Of a DNA stretch of 64,000 nt, positions 25,311 through 32,290 are shown piece by piece. Origin of the DNA: JAPHSX01 sp039714395 (GTDB lineage Bacteria > Pseudomonadota > Gammaproteobacteria > Thiohalomonadales > Thiohalomonadaceae). The position numbers were made by a program, and so were the translations under genes. The notes beneath the pieces are model-generated. The model saw nothing but the letters and a program-made list of their open reading frames with translations. It was not told the origin of the DNA and searched no databases. The stretch is from NCBI GenBank assembly GCA_039714395.1, contig JBDLJH010000008.1:1-64000 (forward strand), given 5' to 3'. Positions within the stretch are counted from its first letter, which is position 1; every line of letters starts with the position of its first letter.

Positions 25311-25433
25311 CTGTATTAAGAATCTGATCCTGGCTAACTGTTGAGGAGATTTAAGCTAGTTGGATTATCATGTTGTGCAATGCGGGACTTTTCAAGTCCC
25401 TGCGCTGGAAAGTGTTTATGGGGGGGGAGGGTG

Positions 25434-26039
25434 ATGGGACGGCGCAGTGCAAAACAACTCTTTGATCGGCTGGCCCTGAATTGCCTGTGGGGCGCACGAC
25501 TGCAGCTGCGTCGCCCACAGTTGGCCGATGCCCCACAGGTTTATCGTTATGCCGCTGAACCGCCTGCCAGTCGTTTTCTTGCCTGGACAGCGCATCGCAA
25601 TGAGCTGGAGACACAGCAATTTTTGCATGACTGTATCGATGCATGGCATGGGATGCATGGCGAGGAGCGCCTCCCCTGGGTGATCCTTGCCGATGGTGTG
25701 GTGGTGGGGATGATCGAGGTGAAGCTAAAGGGCTGCAATGCGGGTATGGGTTATGTCCTGGCCCCTGAGGCGTGGGGGCAGGGTTATGCCACCGAGGCGC
25801 TTGGCCTGGTTAGTGAGGCACTGTTCCATCACACCCCGGTGAGCGCGATTTGGGCCTTATGCGTGACACAAAATCCTGCCTCGGCACGGGTGTTGGAAAA
25901 GTGCGGCTATCAGCGCGAGAAGTTAATTCCGAACTATCTCCCTTGTCCCAATCTCGATGGAGAAAAACACGATGTGTGGCGTTACGTACGCTATCGCTAC
26001 CCGGCACCTGCTACGCAAAGTGTGGCGAAGCCGGTATAG
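25434..26039 (+). CDS. GNAT acetyltransferase, RimJ/RimL-like
   Basis: A protein of about 201 residues resembling RimJ/RimL-type N-acetyltransferases: LQLRRPQLADAPQVYRY near the start, then WVILADGVVVGMIEV, then YVLAPEAWGQGYATEALGL (acetyl-CoA loop, G-Q-G-Y-A) and NPASARVLEKCGYQRE. The start at 25434 sits just after a GGGAGG run. A longer frame from 25341 exists but lacks a ribosome-binding site. Substrate unknown. Confidence 0.85.
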   Translation: MGRRSAKQLFDRLALNCLWGARLQLRRPQLADAPQVYRYAAEPPASRFLAWTAHRNELETQQFLHDCIDAWHGMHGEERLPWVILADGVVVGMIEVKLKGCNAGMGYVLAPEAWGQGYATEALGLVSEALFHHTPVSAIWALCVTQNPASARVLEKCGYQREKLIPNYLPCPNLDGEKHDVWRYVRYRYPAPATQSVAKPV

Positions 26040-26075
26040 TCTCGGCCACTGGATTAAACCGTTTTGGGAGTGAGT

Positions 26076-26750
26076 GTGGGAAATCGTGAACGCCGTGCCG
26101 CCTTTCGCGAGGCAGCAGAGGAACTGGAAAGGGTAGACCTGGCAGTCTATGAGGCATTTGGTCAAGACCCGCTGGAGCCGGTGATCGGTCAGGGTGACCC
26201 TGACGTGGCGGTGGCCTTCTTTGGTCGCGATCCGGGGCGCGATGAGGTGCAGCATCAAATGCCCTTTATCGGTGCTGGCGGGCAGAAGGTGCGCACCACT
26301 ATTTATAAACATCTGTATAAAAAAGAGATGCCCGATTTCGAGGCCTCGGTAGAGGTAGGTAGGCGCTTCTTCTGGGCCAACACCGTGCCCTACAAGCCGT
26401 TGGGTAATAAGGCATGGTCGATGAAGGTGAAGAAGCGCTTTCAGCCGCTGATCGCCGACCTGCTGATCAAGAACTGGAATGGCGGTGATGTGATCACTCT
26501 GGGGCGAGAGGCCTTCTTCTGGTTTGCGATCAATCAGCCGCGAGAGGTAAAGCAGCAACTGGAGGCATTCTGGGCGCGGGATGATCGCTTTGAGAGCGCC
26601 ATTGCGGTGATGGTGAGCGCACTTGATGGGTCGCAGCGCCAGCTACGTCTGCACCCGCTGCCACACCCCTCGCCACTCAACGCGACCTGGTACAAGCGTT
26701 TTCCCGATCTGCTCACGGCCCGCCTGAAAAAGTTGAAGCAGCACAAATAA
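26076..26750 (+). CDS. Uracil-DNA glycosylase superfamily protein
   Basis: A protein of about 224 residues. VAFFGRDPGRDEVQHQMPFIG near residues 45-65 corresponds to the GEAPG...G.PFVG active-site region of family 4/5 uracil-DNA glycosylases, with RDPGRDE replacing the usual residues. HPLPHPSPLN near 197-206 matches the HPSPLN motif that contacts the minor groove. The four cysteines of an iron-sulfur cluster are not visible. GTG 26076 is preferred because GGGAG lies five bases upstream. Activity on uracil is inferred. Confidence 0.78.
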   Translation: MGNRERRAAFREAAEELERVDLAVYEAFGQDPLEPVIGQGDPDVAVAFFGRDPGRDEVQHQMPFIGAGGQKVRTTIYKHLYKKEMPDFEASVEVGRRFFWANTVPYKPLGNKAWSMKVKKRFQPLIADLLIKNWNGGDVITLGREAFFWFAINQPREVKQQLEAFWARDDRFESAIAVMVSALDGSQRQLRLHPLPHPSPLNATWYKRFPDLLTARLKKLKQHK

Positions 26751-26753
26751 AAA

Positions 26754-26783
26754 CGCCCCTCAGGCCGTTTGGCGTGAGGGGCG
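26754..26783. terminator. Terminator between convergent genes
   Basis: CGCCCCTCA (26754-26762) pairs with TGAGGGGCG (26775-26783) around a GC-rich loop, with AAAA before. It separates the uracil-DNA glycosylase-like gene and crp, which converge. Confidence 0.8.
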
Positions 26784-26804
26784 CTAGGGATGAAGAGAGA
26801 AAAC

Positions 26805-27452
26805 CTAACGGGTACCGAAGACCACCATGGTCTTGCCCTTGGCAGTGATCAGCCCCTGCTCTTCCAGTGATTTAAGTACCCGCCCGGCCATCTCACGTGA
26901 GCAGCCAACGATACGCCCCAACTCCTGACGGGTGATCTTGATTTGCATGCCATCGGGGTGGGTGATCGCCTCCGGACTCTTGGCCAGATCCAGTAGGGCC
27001 CGGGCAATGCGGCCGGTAACATCGAGAAAGGCGAGGTCGCTTACCTTACGACTTGTTCTGCGCAACCGGGTGGCCATCTGGGTGGCGAGCTGGAACAGTA
27101 TTGCGGAGTCCTGTTCCGCCAACTGGTGGAAGCGGCTATAACCAATTTCGGCCACTTCGCACTCGTTGCGGGCGCGTACCCAGGCGCTACGTCCCTGAGT
27201 CTCGTCGAACAACCCCATCTCACCGAAGAAGTCGCCTTCGTTGAGGTAGGCCAGTACAATCTCGTGGCCGTTGTCGTCCTCAATCAGTACGGCGACCGAG
27301 CCCTTGGTGATGTAGTAGAGAACGTCAGGCTTGTCCCCGGCACAAATGATGGTGCTTTTAGCGGGATAGCGGCGGCGATGGCAGTGCTCTAGAAAATGCT
27401 CTACCGCGGGATTGGTTATGGGTGGCAATATGGCTGCCATATCAATTTCCAT
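26805..27452 (-). CDS. crp: cAMP receptor protein CRP/Vfr
   Basis: Global transcription regulator that binds cAMP. The N-terminal cyclic-nucleotide domain holds GDFFGEMGLFDETQGRSAWVRA, with the glutamate, arginine and serine that contact cAMP in CRP; the C-terminal winged helix holds TRQELGRIVGCSREMAGRVL, nearly the CRP recognition helix. About 215 residues. ATG 27452 is chosen over the frame opening at 27557, which runs into the divergent osmC gene. The crp-osmC (yhfA) divergence and nearby coq7 match other gammaproteobacteria. A 10-bp palindrome TGGTATACCA lies at 27473-27482 in its leader. Confidence 0.93.
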   Translation of the reverse strand: MEIDMAAILPPITNPAVEHFLEHCHRRRYPAKSTIICAGDKPDVLYYITKGSVAVLIEDDNGHEIVLAYLNEGDFFGEMGLFDETQGRSAWVRARNECEVAEIGYSRFHQLAEQDSAILFQLATQMATRLRRTSRKVSDLAFLDVTGRIARALLDLAKSPEAITHPDGMQIKITRQELGRIVGCSREMAGRVLKSLEEQGLITAKGKTMVVFGTR

Positions 27453-27547
27453 TTTGTCGTTATTAATAGGTATGGTATACCAGCCATCCCCGTGAGAGGC
27501 AAGCCGGGTCGGCAGGTAAATAAGTGACAGTGATGTGAGAGGCGAGC

Positions 27548-27967
27548 ATGAAGGCAAGAATTAAGTGGGTGGAAGATGCCACCTTTTTAGGTGAAGCGGG
27601 CAGCGGACACGCGGTGGTAATGGATGGTCCCCCTGAGATGGGTGGTCGTAATCTGGGTGTGCGTCCGATGGAGATGATGCTGCTCGGTATGGGGGGCTGT
27701 ACCAACTTCGATGTGATACATATTCTGAAAAAGCAGCGTCAGGATGTAACCGACTGTGTCGCTGAGATTGAGGCGGAGCGTGCGGAGAGCGAGCCCAAGG
27801 TGTTTACTAAAATCCATGTCCACTTCGTAGTGAAGGGTAATGATCTTAATCAGAATAAAGTTGCCAAGGCGATCGAGCTGTCGGCGCAGAAGTACTGCTC
27901 GGCTTCAATCATGCTGGGCAATGCGGGGGTGGCGATTAGCCACGACTTTGAGATCGCTGAAGGGTAG
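27548..27967 (+). CDS. OsmC family protein (YhfA-like)
   Basis: A 139-residue OsmC-fold protein with the two conserved cysteines that reduce peroxides: GGCTNFDV near residues 49-56 and KYCSASIML near 115-123. Family signature RPMEMMLLGMGGCT is clear. GAGGCGAG is a suitable ribosome-binding site. Members include peroxidases (OsmC, Ohr) and the YhfA subgroup, to which its position beside crp points. Divergent from crp by 95 bp. Confidence 0.9.
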   Translation: MKARIKWVEDATFLGEAGSGHAVVMDGPPEMGGRNLGVRPMEMMLLGMGGCTNFDVIHILKKQRQDVTDCVAEIEAERAESEPKVFTKIHVHFVVKGNDLNQNKVAKAIELSAQKYCSASIMLGNAGVAISHDFEIAEG

Positions 27968-27985
27968 CTGTCTTTTCACCGGCCC

Positions 27986-28057
27986 ATCGCGCCAGAGGCG
28001 CTCCTACACCACCACAAACCCTGCTGCGATACACCGTAGGAGCGGCTATGCCGCGAT
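27986..28057. repeat. Inverted pair of REP-like elements (single BIME)
   Basis: ATCGCGCCAGAGGCGCTCCTAC (27986-28007) faces GTAGGAGCGGCTATGCCGCGAT (28036-28057). These are the same two half-elements that build the arrays near 31.7 and 38.3 kb, here as one inverted unit between the convergent osmC-like and coq7 genes. Confidence 0.88.
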
Positions 28058-28096
28058 GATATTGTGCTTAAGTTTTTTTATTCGGAATATCGAAAA

Positions 28097-28735
28097 TTAG
28101 ATCCAGTAGGCTGTTTTGGTCATCACCGTGGAAGTCAGCTGCATCAGCCCTTTGATTGGTGCCGGGAATTCGGCGCCACCGGCGGCCTGTGCTACATCGG
28201 CGTGACGGGCCTCGTCATCCCACATCTGTTTGAGCACCGCACGGGTCTTTTTATCGTGCTCCGGCAACTGCTCAAGATGTTCGTCCAGATGCTTGCAGAC
28301 CTGGTGTTCAGTCTCTACTACAAACCCCAGGCTCCACTTGTCACCGGCCAGACCGGCCAGTGCACCGATGGTCACCGAGCCTGCGTACCATAGCGGGTTG
28401 AGCAGACTGACGTGGGTGCCCATCTCCTTGCAGCGGTGCTCGCACCACTCCAGGTGGTCGTTCTCCTCCAATGCGGCACGCTCCATCTTATCGCGTACCT
28501 GAGGCAGCTTGGCGGTGAGCGCCTGCCCCTGATAAAGGCCCTGGGCCGAGACTTCACCGGCGTGGTTAATACGCATCAGCCGACCGGCCAGCTCACGTTC
28601 TGTTTCACTTAACTCGGCCTCGGAGATCGCCTCAGCCGGATTGGGGCGCTCGGTAAGTACCGGTTTGCCCGCAATCGTGCGTAGTGCGGTGTCGAGATTC
28701 ATGACCAGCTGGTCGAGTGGGGAATAATTTCTCAT
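28097..28735 (-). CDS. coq7: Demethoxyubiquinone hydroxylase Coq7
   Basis: Di-iron monooxygenase for the C6 hydroxylation step of ubiquinone synthesis (also called UbiF-alternate). The ferritin-like metal ligands are visible: E in NHAGEVSAQ, E-x-x-H in EENDHLEW, E in VVETEHQ, and E-x-x-H in DDEARHAD. About 212 residues from ATG 28735 (MRNYSPLDQ). Gammaproteobacteria use either UbiF or Coq7; the window also holds ubiH and ubiI homologues, so Coq7 probably covers the remaining position. Confidence 0.93.
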   Translation of the reverse strand: MRNYSPLDQLVMNLDTALRTIAGKPVLTERPNPAEAISEAELSETERELAGRLMRINHAGEVSAQGLYQGQALTAKLPQVRDKMERAALEENDHLEWCEHRCKEMGTHVSLLNPLWYAGSVTIGALAGLAGDKWSLGFVVETEHQVCKHLDEHLEQLPEHDKKTRAVLKQMWDDEARHADVAQAAGGAEFPAPIKGLMQLTSTVMTKTAYWI

Positions 28736-28774
28736 GTGTTTAACGATACCTGCGGCTTGGCTGGGGGACAAGCC

Positions 28775-29995
28775 TCAACCCAGAGCCTGTTGCAATAATA
28801 GTAGCGGGTGTAGCAATTTGGTTTTCATCCCCCGTTGGCGTAGACCATTTTGCAGGTGCAGGGCACAGCCGAGGTTATTGCTCAGTAACAACTGGGCATT
28901 AGTACCAGCGATAAGATCCAGTTTGCGTTCGCGCAGGGCTTCGGCGTTGTCACGCTGGGTAAGTTGATAACTGCCGGCGCTGCCACAGCAGAGATGGTTC
29001 TCCGCTAGCGGTTCACACTGTAGCTGCGGGATGCGAGCAAGCAGGGTGGTGACGGCATCGGGTCTTTGCAACACATTGCGCTGATTGCATGGCAGGTGAA
29101 GCAGGGCCTTTTGGGGTAGTGGTTTGAGCTGCACGGATTCGGGCCACTCGATGTTGGTAAGAAAGTCGCAGATCTCATAAAAGGGTGTTGTTCTCTCCCC
29201 ATAGAGCGCCGGGTATTCACTAAGCTGGGCGGCACAACCGCTGGCCGTACTCACTACCGCATCGAGTTTGAGGCAGTCGAATACACCGATATTTTTCTGT
29301 GCCAGTTCACCGGCCTTCTGCGGCTCGCCGTTGTGCTGGTGTAAAGAGCCACAGCAGCCCTGTGAGACAGGAACGTGTACCTCATAACCCAGGCGTGACA
29401 GCAGTTTGATAGCGGCACGGTGCACCTCACCCTCCAGCAATGAGCCGATACAGCCGGTGAACAGTCCGATGCGCCCACGCCGCTCACCCTGGGCCGGAGT
29501 ACGCACGGCCAGACTTTGTTGTAGCGGTATCTGCGGTAGTTGCGCCTCATGTTCCTCCAGTCCCAGCACCTTGAGCAGGCAGCCGCCACGAATCAGTGTT
29601 TGAAAGCCGCTCTGCTGGTAGCCACGCAACAGCATGCCGCTACGTTGCAGTTTTTTCTTCTCCTCGACCTGTGCCAGCAGGCGCTTGAGCGGAGGGGGGC
29701 TGGGCTTGCCCTGCTTGCGCAACTGCGCACGAGTTGCATCGATAAGCTGGCCGTAGGGTACTTTGGAGGGGCACATCTTTTCGCAGGCACGGCACACCAG
29801 ACAGCTGTCGAGGTGACGTTGCAGCACCGGGCTTGATTTGAGCTGGCCTGCCGCCAGCGCCTGCATCAGGGCGATACGACCGCGTGGTGATTCGGCCTCA
29901 CTGTGGTGCAACTGATAGGTGGGACAGTGAGGCAGACAGAGTCCGCACATCACACAACGGTCGGCAGCGGCAAGAATGTGGGCGTTGGTGTTCAA
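28775..29995 (-). CDS. Glycolate oxidase iron-sulfur subunit-like protein (GlcF-like)
   Basis: A 406-residue protein with two N-terminal 4Fe-4S motifs, CVMCGLCLPHC near residues 15-25 and CLVCRACEKMC near 65-75, then two cysteine-rich CCG domains (TGCIG...GCCGSLHQ near 180-220, and LPCNQRN...LCCGSAGSY near 302-345). This is the GlcF layout: electron transfer for glycolate dehydrogenase. No glcD or glcE lies next to it, so it may partner another flavoprotein, such as the FAD/Fe-S dehydrogenase at 33.6 kb. It is 40 bp upstream of coq7 on the same strand. Confidence 0.88.
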   Translation of the reverse strand: MNTNAHILAAADRCVMCGLCLPHCPTYQLHHSEAESPRGRIALMQALAAGQLKSSPVLQRHLDSCLVCRACEKMCPSKVPYGQLIDATRAQLRKQGKPSPPPLKRLLAQVEEKKKLQRSGMLLRGYQQSGFQTLIRGGCLLKVLGLEEHEAQLPQIPLQQSLAVRTPAQGERRGRIGLFTGCIGSLLEGEVHRAAIKLLSRLGYEVHVPVSQGCCGSLHQHNGEPQKAGELAQKNIGVFDCLKLDAVVSTASGCAAQLSEYPALYGERTTPFYEICDFLTNIEWPESVQLKPLPQKALLHLPCNQRNVLQRPDAVTTLLARIPQLQCEPLAENHLCCGSAGSYQLTQRDNAEALRERKLDLIAGTNAQLLLSNNLGCALHLQNGLRQRGMKTKLLHPLLLLQQALG

Positions 29996-30071
29996 ATCGG
30001 TCTTTGGCGGATAGCTGGCATGATAGAATGACTATTCTAACGAATTCTGACCAACTGCCCCATATCAAACT

Positions 30072-30380
30072 ATGAGCTTCTACCAGCACCACGTCTTTTT
30101 CTGTATCAACCAGCGCGAGGATGGCGCTCGCTGCTGTCAGGACTTCAATACCGAGGCGATGCGCCTCTATGCCAAGAAACGCTGTAAAGAGCTGGGCATC
30201 CACGAGCCGGGCAAGGTGCGCATTAATAGTGCCGGCTGCCTTAACCGTTGCAGCGAGGGACCGGTGGTCGTGGTCTACCCCGAAGAGGTCTGGTATACCT
30301 TTGTGGATAAAGCCGATATTGATGAGATCATCGAACAGCACCTGATTAATGGGCGACCTGTTGAAAGGCTGTGCCTTTAG
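30072..30380 (+). CDS. Thioredoxin-like [2Fe-2S] ferredoxin
   Basis: A 102-residue protein of the (2Fe-2S) ferredoxin/NuoE-like fold. Cluster ligands: CINQREDGARCC near residues 11-22 and SAGCLNRCSEGP near 53-64. VYPEEVWYTFVDKADIDEII near 68-87 follows, as in the family. A stand-alone electron carrier is likely; the partner is unknown. Divergent from the GlcF-like gene by 76 bp, so shared regulation is possible. Confidence 0.88.
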   Translation: MSFYQHHVFFCINQREDGARCCQDFNTEAMRLYAKKRCKELGIHEPGKVRINSAGCLNRCSEGPVVVVYPEEVWYTFVDKADIDEIIEQHLINGRPVERLCL

Positions 30381-30450
30381 TCGCAAGTCGCAAGTCGAAA
30401 GACTAAGGACTAGCAAATAGACCCGGCTGAAAATTAATTGTTACAGTCTG

Positions 30451-30478
30451 TTGACATAAATTAGAAATTTGGTATATT
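30451..30478 (+). promoter_or_regulatory. Strong sigma-70-like promoter of a candidate small RNA
   Basis: TTGACA (30451-30456) and TATATT (30473-30478) are separated by 16 bp in an AT-rich stretch. No gene start follows within the next 280 bases; instead a hairpin-rich segment ends in a terminator at 30585. Confidence 0.75.
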
Positions 30479-30484
30479 AGGAAC

Positions 30485-30586
30485 AGCTGATGTAGCGGAA
30501 CGATTCCGCTCTCAGCAGACTCCTCCATCCTCCTTTGGTGGAACTTTTAAGGCGCGGCACCTCCCCCTTTTAGCCGCGCCTTTTCT
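30485..30586 (+). ncRNA. Candidate small RNA with C-rich anti-Shine-Dalgarno loops
   Basis: Lies between a near-consensus promoter and a strong terminator, with no reading frame. Stem 1: GCTGA/TCAGC and AGCGGAA/TTCCGCT (30486-30516) with a 3-base loop. Next comes an unpaired CTCCTCCATCCTCC (about 30519-30532). The terminator stem GGCGCGGC/GCCGCGCC closes a loop ACCTCCCCCTTTTA. Both C-rich segments could pair with GGAGG ribosome-binding sites. It is transcribed toward rplM. Not recognised as a known RNA family. Confidence 0.65.
30551..30585 (+). terminator. Terminator of the candidate small RNA
   Basis: GGCGCGGC (30551-30558) pairs perfectly with GCCGCGCC (30573-30580), followed by TTTTC TTT. 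The loop is CU-rich. Confidence 0.9.
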
Positions 30587-30764
30587 TTATTCCTAAAAAA
30601 GTCCTATATACTGCGTGATCTCCTGGTCTTTATACCTATATAATGGTCAGCTGTGTTAGCGAAGCGTAATTTCATCACAATGGCCCTTGTATCTTGAGCC
30701 GCCATTCTGTATTATTCCGCCTCTTTTTTACGAGAAACCCCGCTCGATTTGGAGTGTTTTTGAG

Positions 30765-31202
30765 ATGATTGGGACCAAGACATTTAGTGCTAAACCTGAA
30801 ACCGTCAAGCGTGACTGGTTCGTGGTAGATGCCGCCGACAAGACTCTGGGCCTTCTGGCCGCTGAGATTGCACACCGTTTGCGCGGCAAGCACAAGCCGG
30901 AGTACACCCCGCACGTGGACACCGGTGACTACATCGTTGTTGTCAATGCCGAGAAGATCCGCGTTAGCGGTAACAAGGCCAGTGACAAGATTTACTACAA
31001 CCACAGTGGTTTTCCTGGTGGCCTTAAGTCGATTAGCTTCGACAAGCTGATCCAGAAAGATGCCCCGCAGGTGCTTGAGCGTGCCGTAAAAGGTATGTTG
31101 CCGAAAAACCCGCTAGGCCGTGCCATGTTCCGTAAGCTTAAAGTTTATGCAGGCACCGAGCACAATCACGCAGCCCAGCAGCCGCAGGCGCTGGAAATCT
31201 AA
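30765..31202 (+). CDS. rplM: 50S ribosomal protein L13
   Basis: Large-subunit ribosomal protein L13, 145 residues. TKTFSAKPETVKRDWFVVDA is the family N-terminus, and VERAVKGMLPKNPLGR near residues 102-117 is the L13 signature region. The start ATG 30765 is preferred over the frame opening at 30687. Only 15 bp separate it from rpsI, as in nearly all bacteria. The leader between the candidate small RNA and this gene is AT-rich and could hold its promoter. Confidence 0.97.
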   Translation: MIGTKTFSAKPETVKRDWFVVDAADKTLGLLAAEIAHRLRGKHKPEYTPHVDTGDYIVVVNAEKIRVSGNKASDKIYYNHSGFPGGLKSISFDKLIQKDAPQVLERAVKGMLPKNPLGRAMFRKLKVYAGTEHNHAAQQPQALEI

Positions 31203-31217
31203 AGGGACGGATAGACC

Positions 31218-31610
31218 ATGGCAGAGACACATAATATTTGCACCGGCCGTCGCAAGAGTTCAGCGGCCCGTGTATTCCTGGTAGCCGGAAACGGTCAGAT
31301 CACCATCAACAAGCGCAGCATCGAAAACTACTTCGGTCGCGAGACCGCCCGTATGGTAGTTCGTCAGCCCCTTGAGGCCGTCGATATGCTGGACAAGTTT
31401 GATATCAACATCACCGTTAAAGGTGGAGGCAACACCGGACAGGCTGGCGCGATTCGTCACGCCATCGCTCGCGCCCTGGTCGCTCAGGACGAGGGCCTGC
31501 GTGGTGCCATGCGTAGCGGTGGTTTCCTCACCCGTGACGCCCGTAAGGTTGAGCGTAAGAAGGTTGGTCTGCACAAGGCGCGTAAGCGTCCGCAATACTC
31601 CAAGCGTTAA
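31218..31610 (+). CDS. rpsI: 30S ribosomal protein S9
   Basis: Small-subunit ribosomal protein S9, 130 residues, whose C-terminal tail reaches the P-site tRNA. GRRKSSAARVFL near residues 10-21, GGGNTGQAGAIRHAIARAL near 69-87 and the terminal KARKRPQYSKR are diagnostic. RBS AAAGGGACGG lies upstream. It is the second gene of the rplM-rpsI operon and is followed by a terminator. Confidence 0.98.
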   Translation: MAETHNICTGRRKSSAARVFLVAGNGQITINKRSIENYFGRETARMVVRQPLEAVDMLDKFDINITVKGGGNTGQAGAIRHAIARALVAQDEGLRGAMRSGGFLTRDARKVERKKVGLHKARKRPQYSKR

Positions 31611-31640
31611 TTCGCTGGCGTTTGCCGCAAACCACGAAGA

Positions 31641-31665
31641 GGCCCGCAATTGCGGGCCTTTTTGC
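31641..31665 (+). terminator. Terminator of rplM-rpsI
   Basis: GGCCCGCAATTGCGGGCC is a perfect palindrome (31641-31658) followed by TTTTT. Confidence 0.93.
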
Positions 31666-31700
31666 GTTGTAGTGGCCGCGTCGCGGGGAATGGTGATGTC

Positions 31701-31990
31701 GTAGGAGCGCCTCTGGCGCGATAATGCCCAGTAGCAAAAAAGTGGTATCGCGGCATAGCCGCTCCTACTACGGTGTGTGTGGTGGCGGGGTAATGGTGTT
31801 GATGTTGCGGTGTCGTAGGAGCGCCTCTGGCGCGATAATGCCCAGTAACAAAAAAGTGGTATCGCGGCATAGCCGCTCCTACGGTGTGTGTGATGGGGTA
31901 ATGGTGTTGATGTTGCGGTGTCGTAGGAGCGCCTCTGGCGCGATGATGTCCAGTAGCAAAAAAGTGTTATCGCGGCATAGCCGCTCCTAC
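31701..31990. repeat. BIME array, three REP-pair units
   Basis: Each unit runs from GTAGGAGCGCCTCTGGCGCGAT through AATGCCCAGTAGCAAAAAAGTG to ATCGCGGCATAGCCGCTCCTAC, an inverted pair of REP-like half-elements. Units begin at 31701, 31815 and 31923 (114 and 108 bp apart). The linkers (CGGTGTGTGTG...GTAATGGTGTTGATGTTGCGG) are also shared. Open frames crossing it are artefacts of the periodicity. The array fills most of the 680-bp gap between rpsI and the porin. Confidence 0.93.
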
Positions 31991-32231
31991 GGTGTGTGTG
32001 GTGGCAGGGTAATGGTGGTGGTGTTGGTAAAAAATAACAACATTAATCTGTTTAATATCAATAGATTACCGGTGACACTTGGGTGTTTTCATGAGGCTAG
32101 AGCGGTTACTCTTTGATATTTCAGGCTGTTGTTTTTTTACAACAAGTTGTGGCGGTGTTGTTTTTCCAGCAAAAAAGGGTTGCAAAGGGCTTGGCAGGGG
32201 GTTAGAGTCGTAAGCGCTTTGTTATGAAGCA

Positions 32232-32265
32232 CAATTAATTGCAATTAATTGATACAACTTATAAT
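32232..32265 (+). promoter_or_regulatory. Porin promoter with 20-bp perfect palindrome
   Basis: CAATTAATTG occurs twice in succession (32232-32251); each copy is self-complementary and the pair forms a perfect 20-bp palindrome. TATAAT is at 32260-32265. A TTGCAA at 32239-32244 could be the -35 box with a 15-bp spacer, so the palindrome would cover it. Site type and regulator are unknown. Confidence 0.6.
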
Positions 32266-32290
32266 CACAATTCATTAGGAGAACGTGATA

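Noticed and set aside
27520..27548. CRP-binding site in the crp-osmC gap
   Set aside because: AAGTGACAGTGATGTGAGA has TGTGA-like parts but they are direct, not inverted with a 6-bp spacer, so it does not fit the CRP consensus.
31701..32116. Open frames across the BIME array (for example 31724-32116)
   Set aside because: Repeat periods close to multiples of three keep frames open; the translated product is just repeated RSASGAIMPS-type text.
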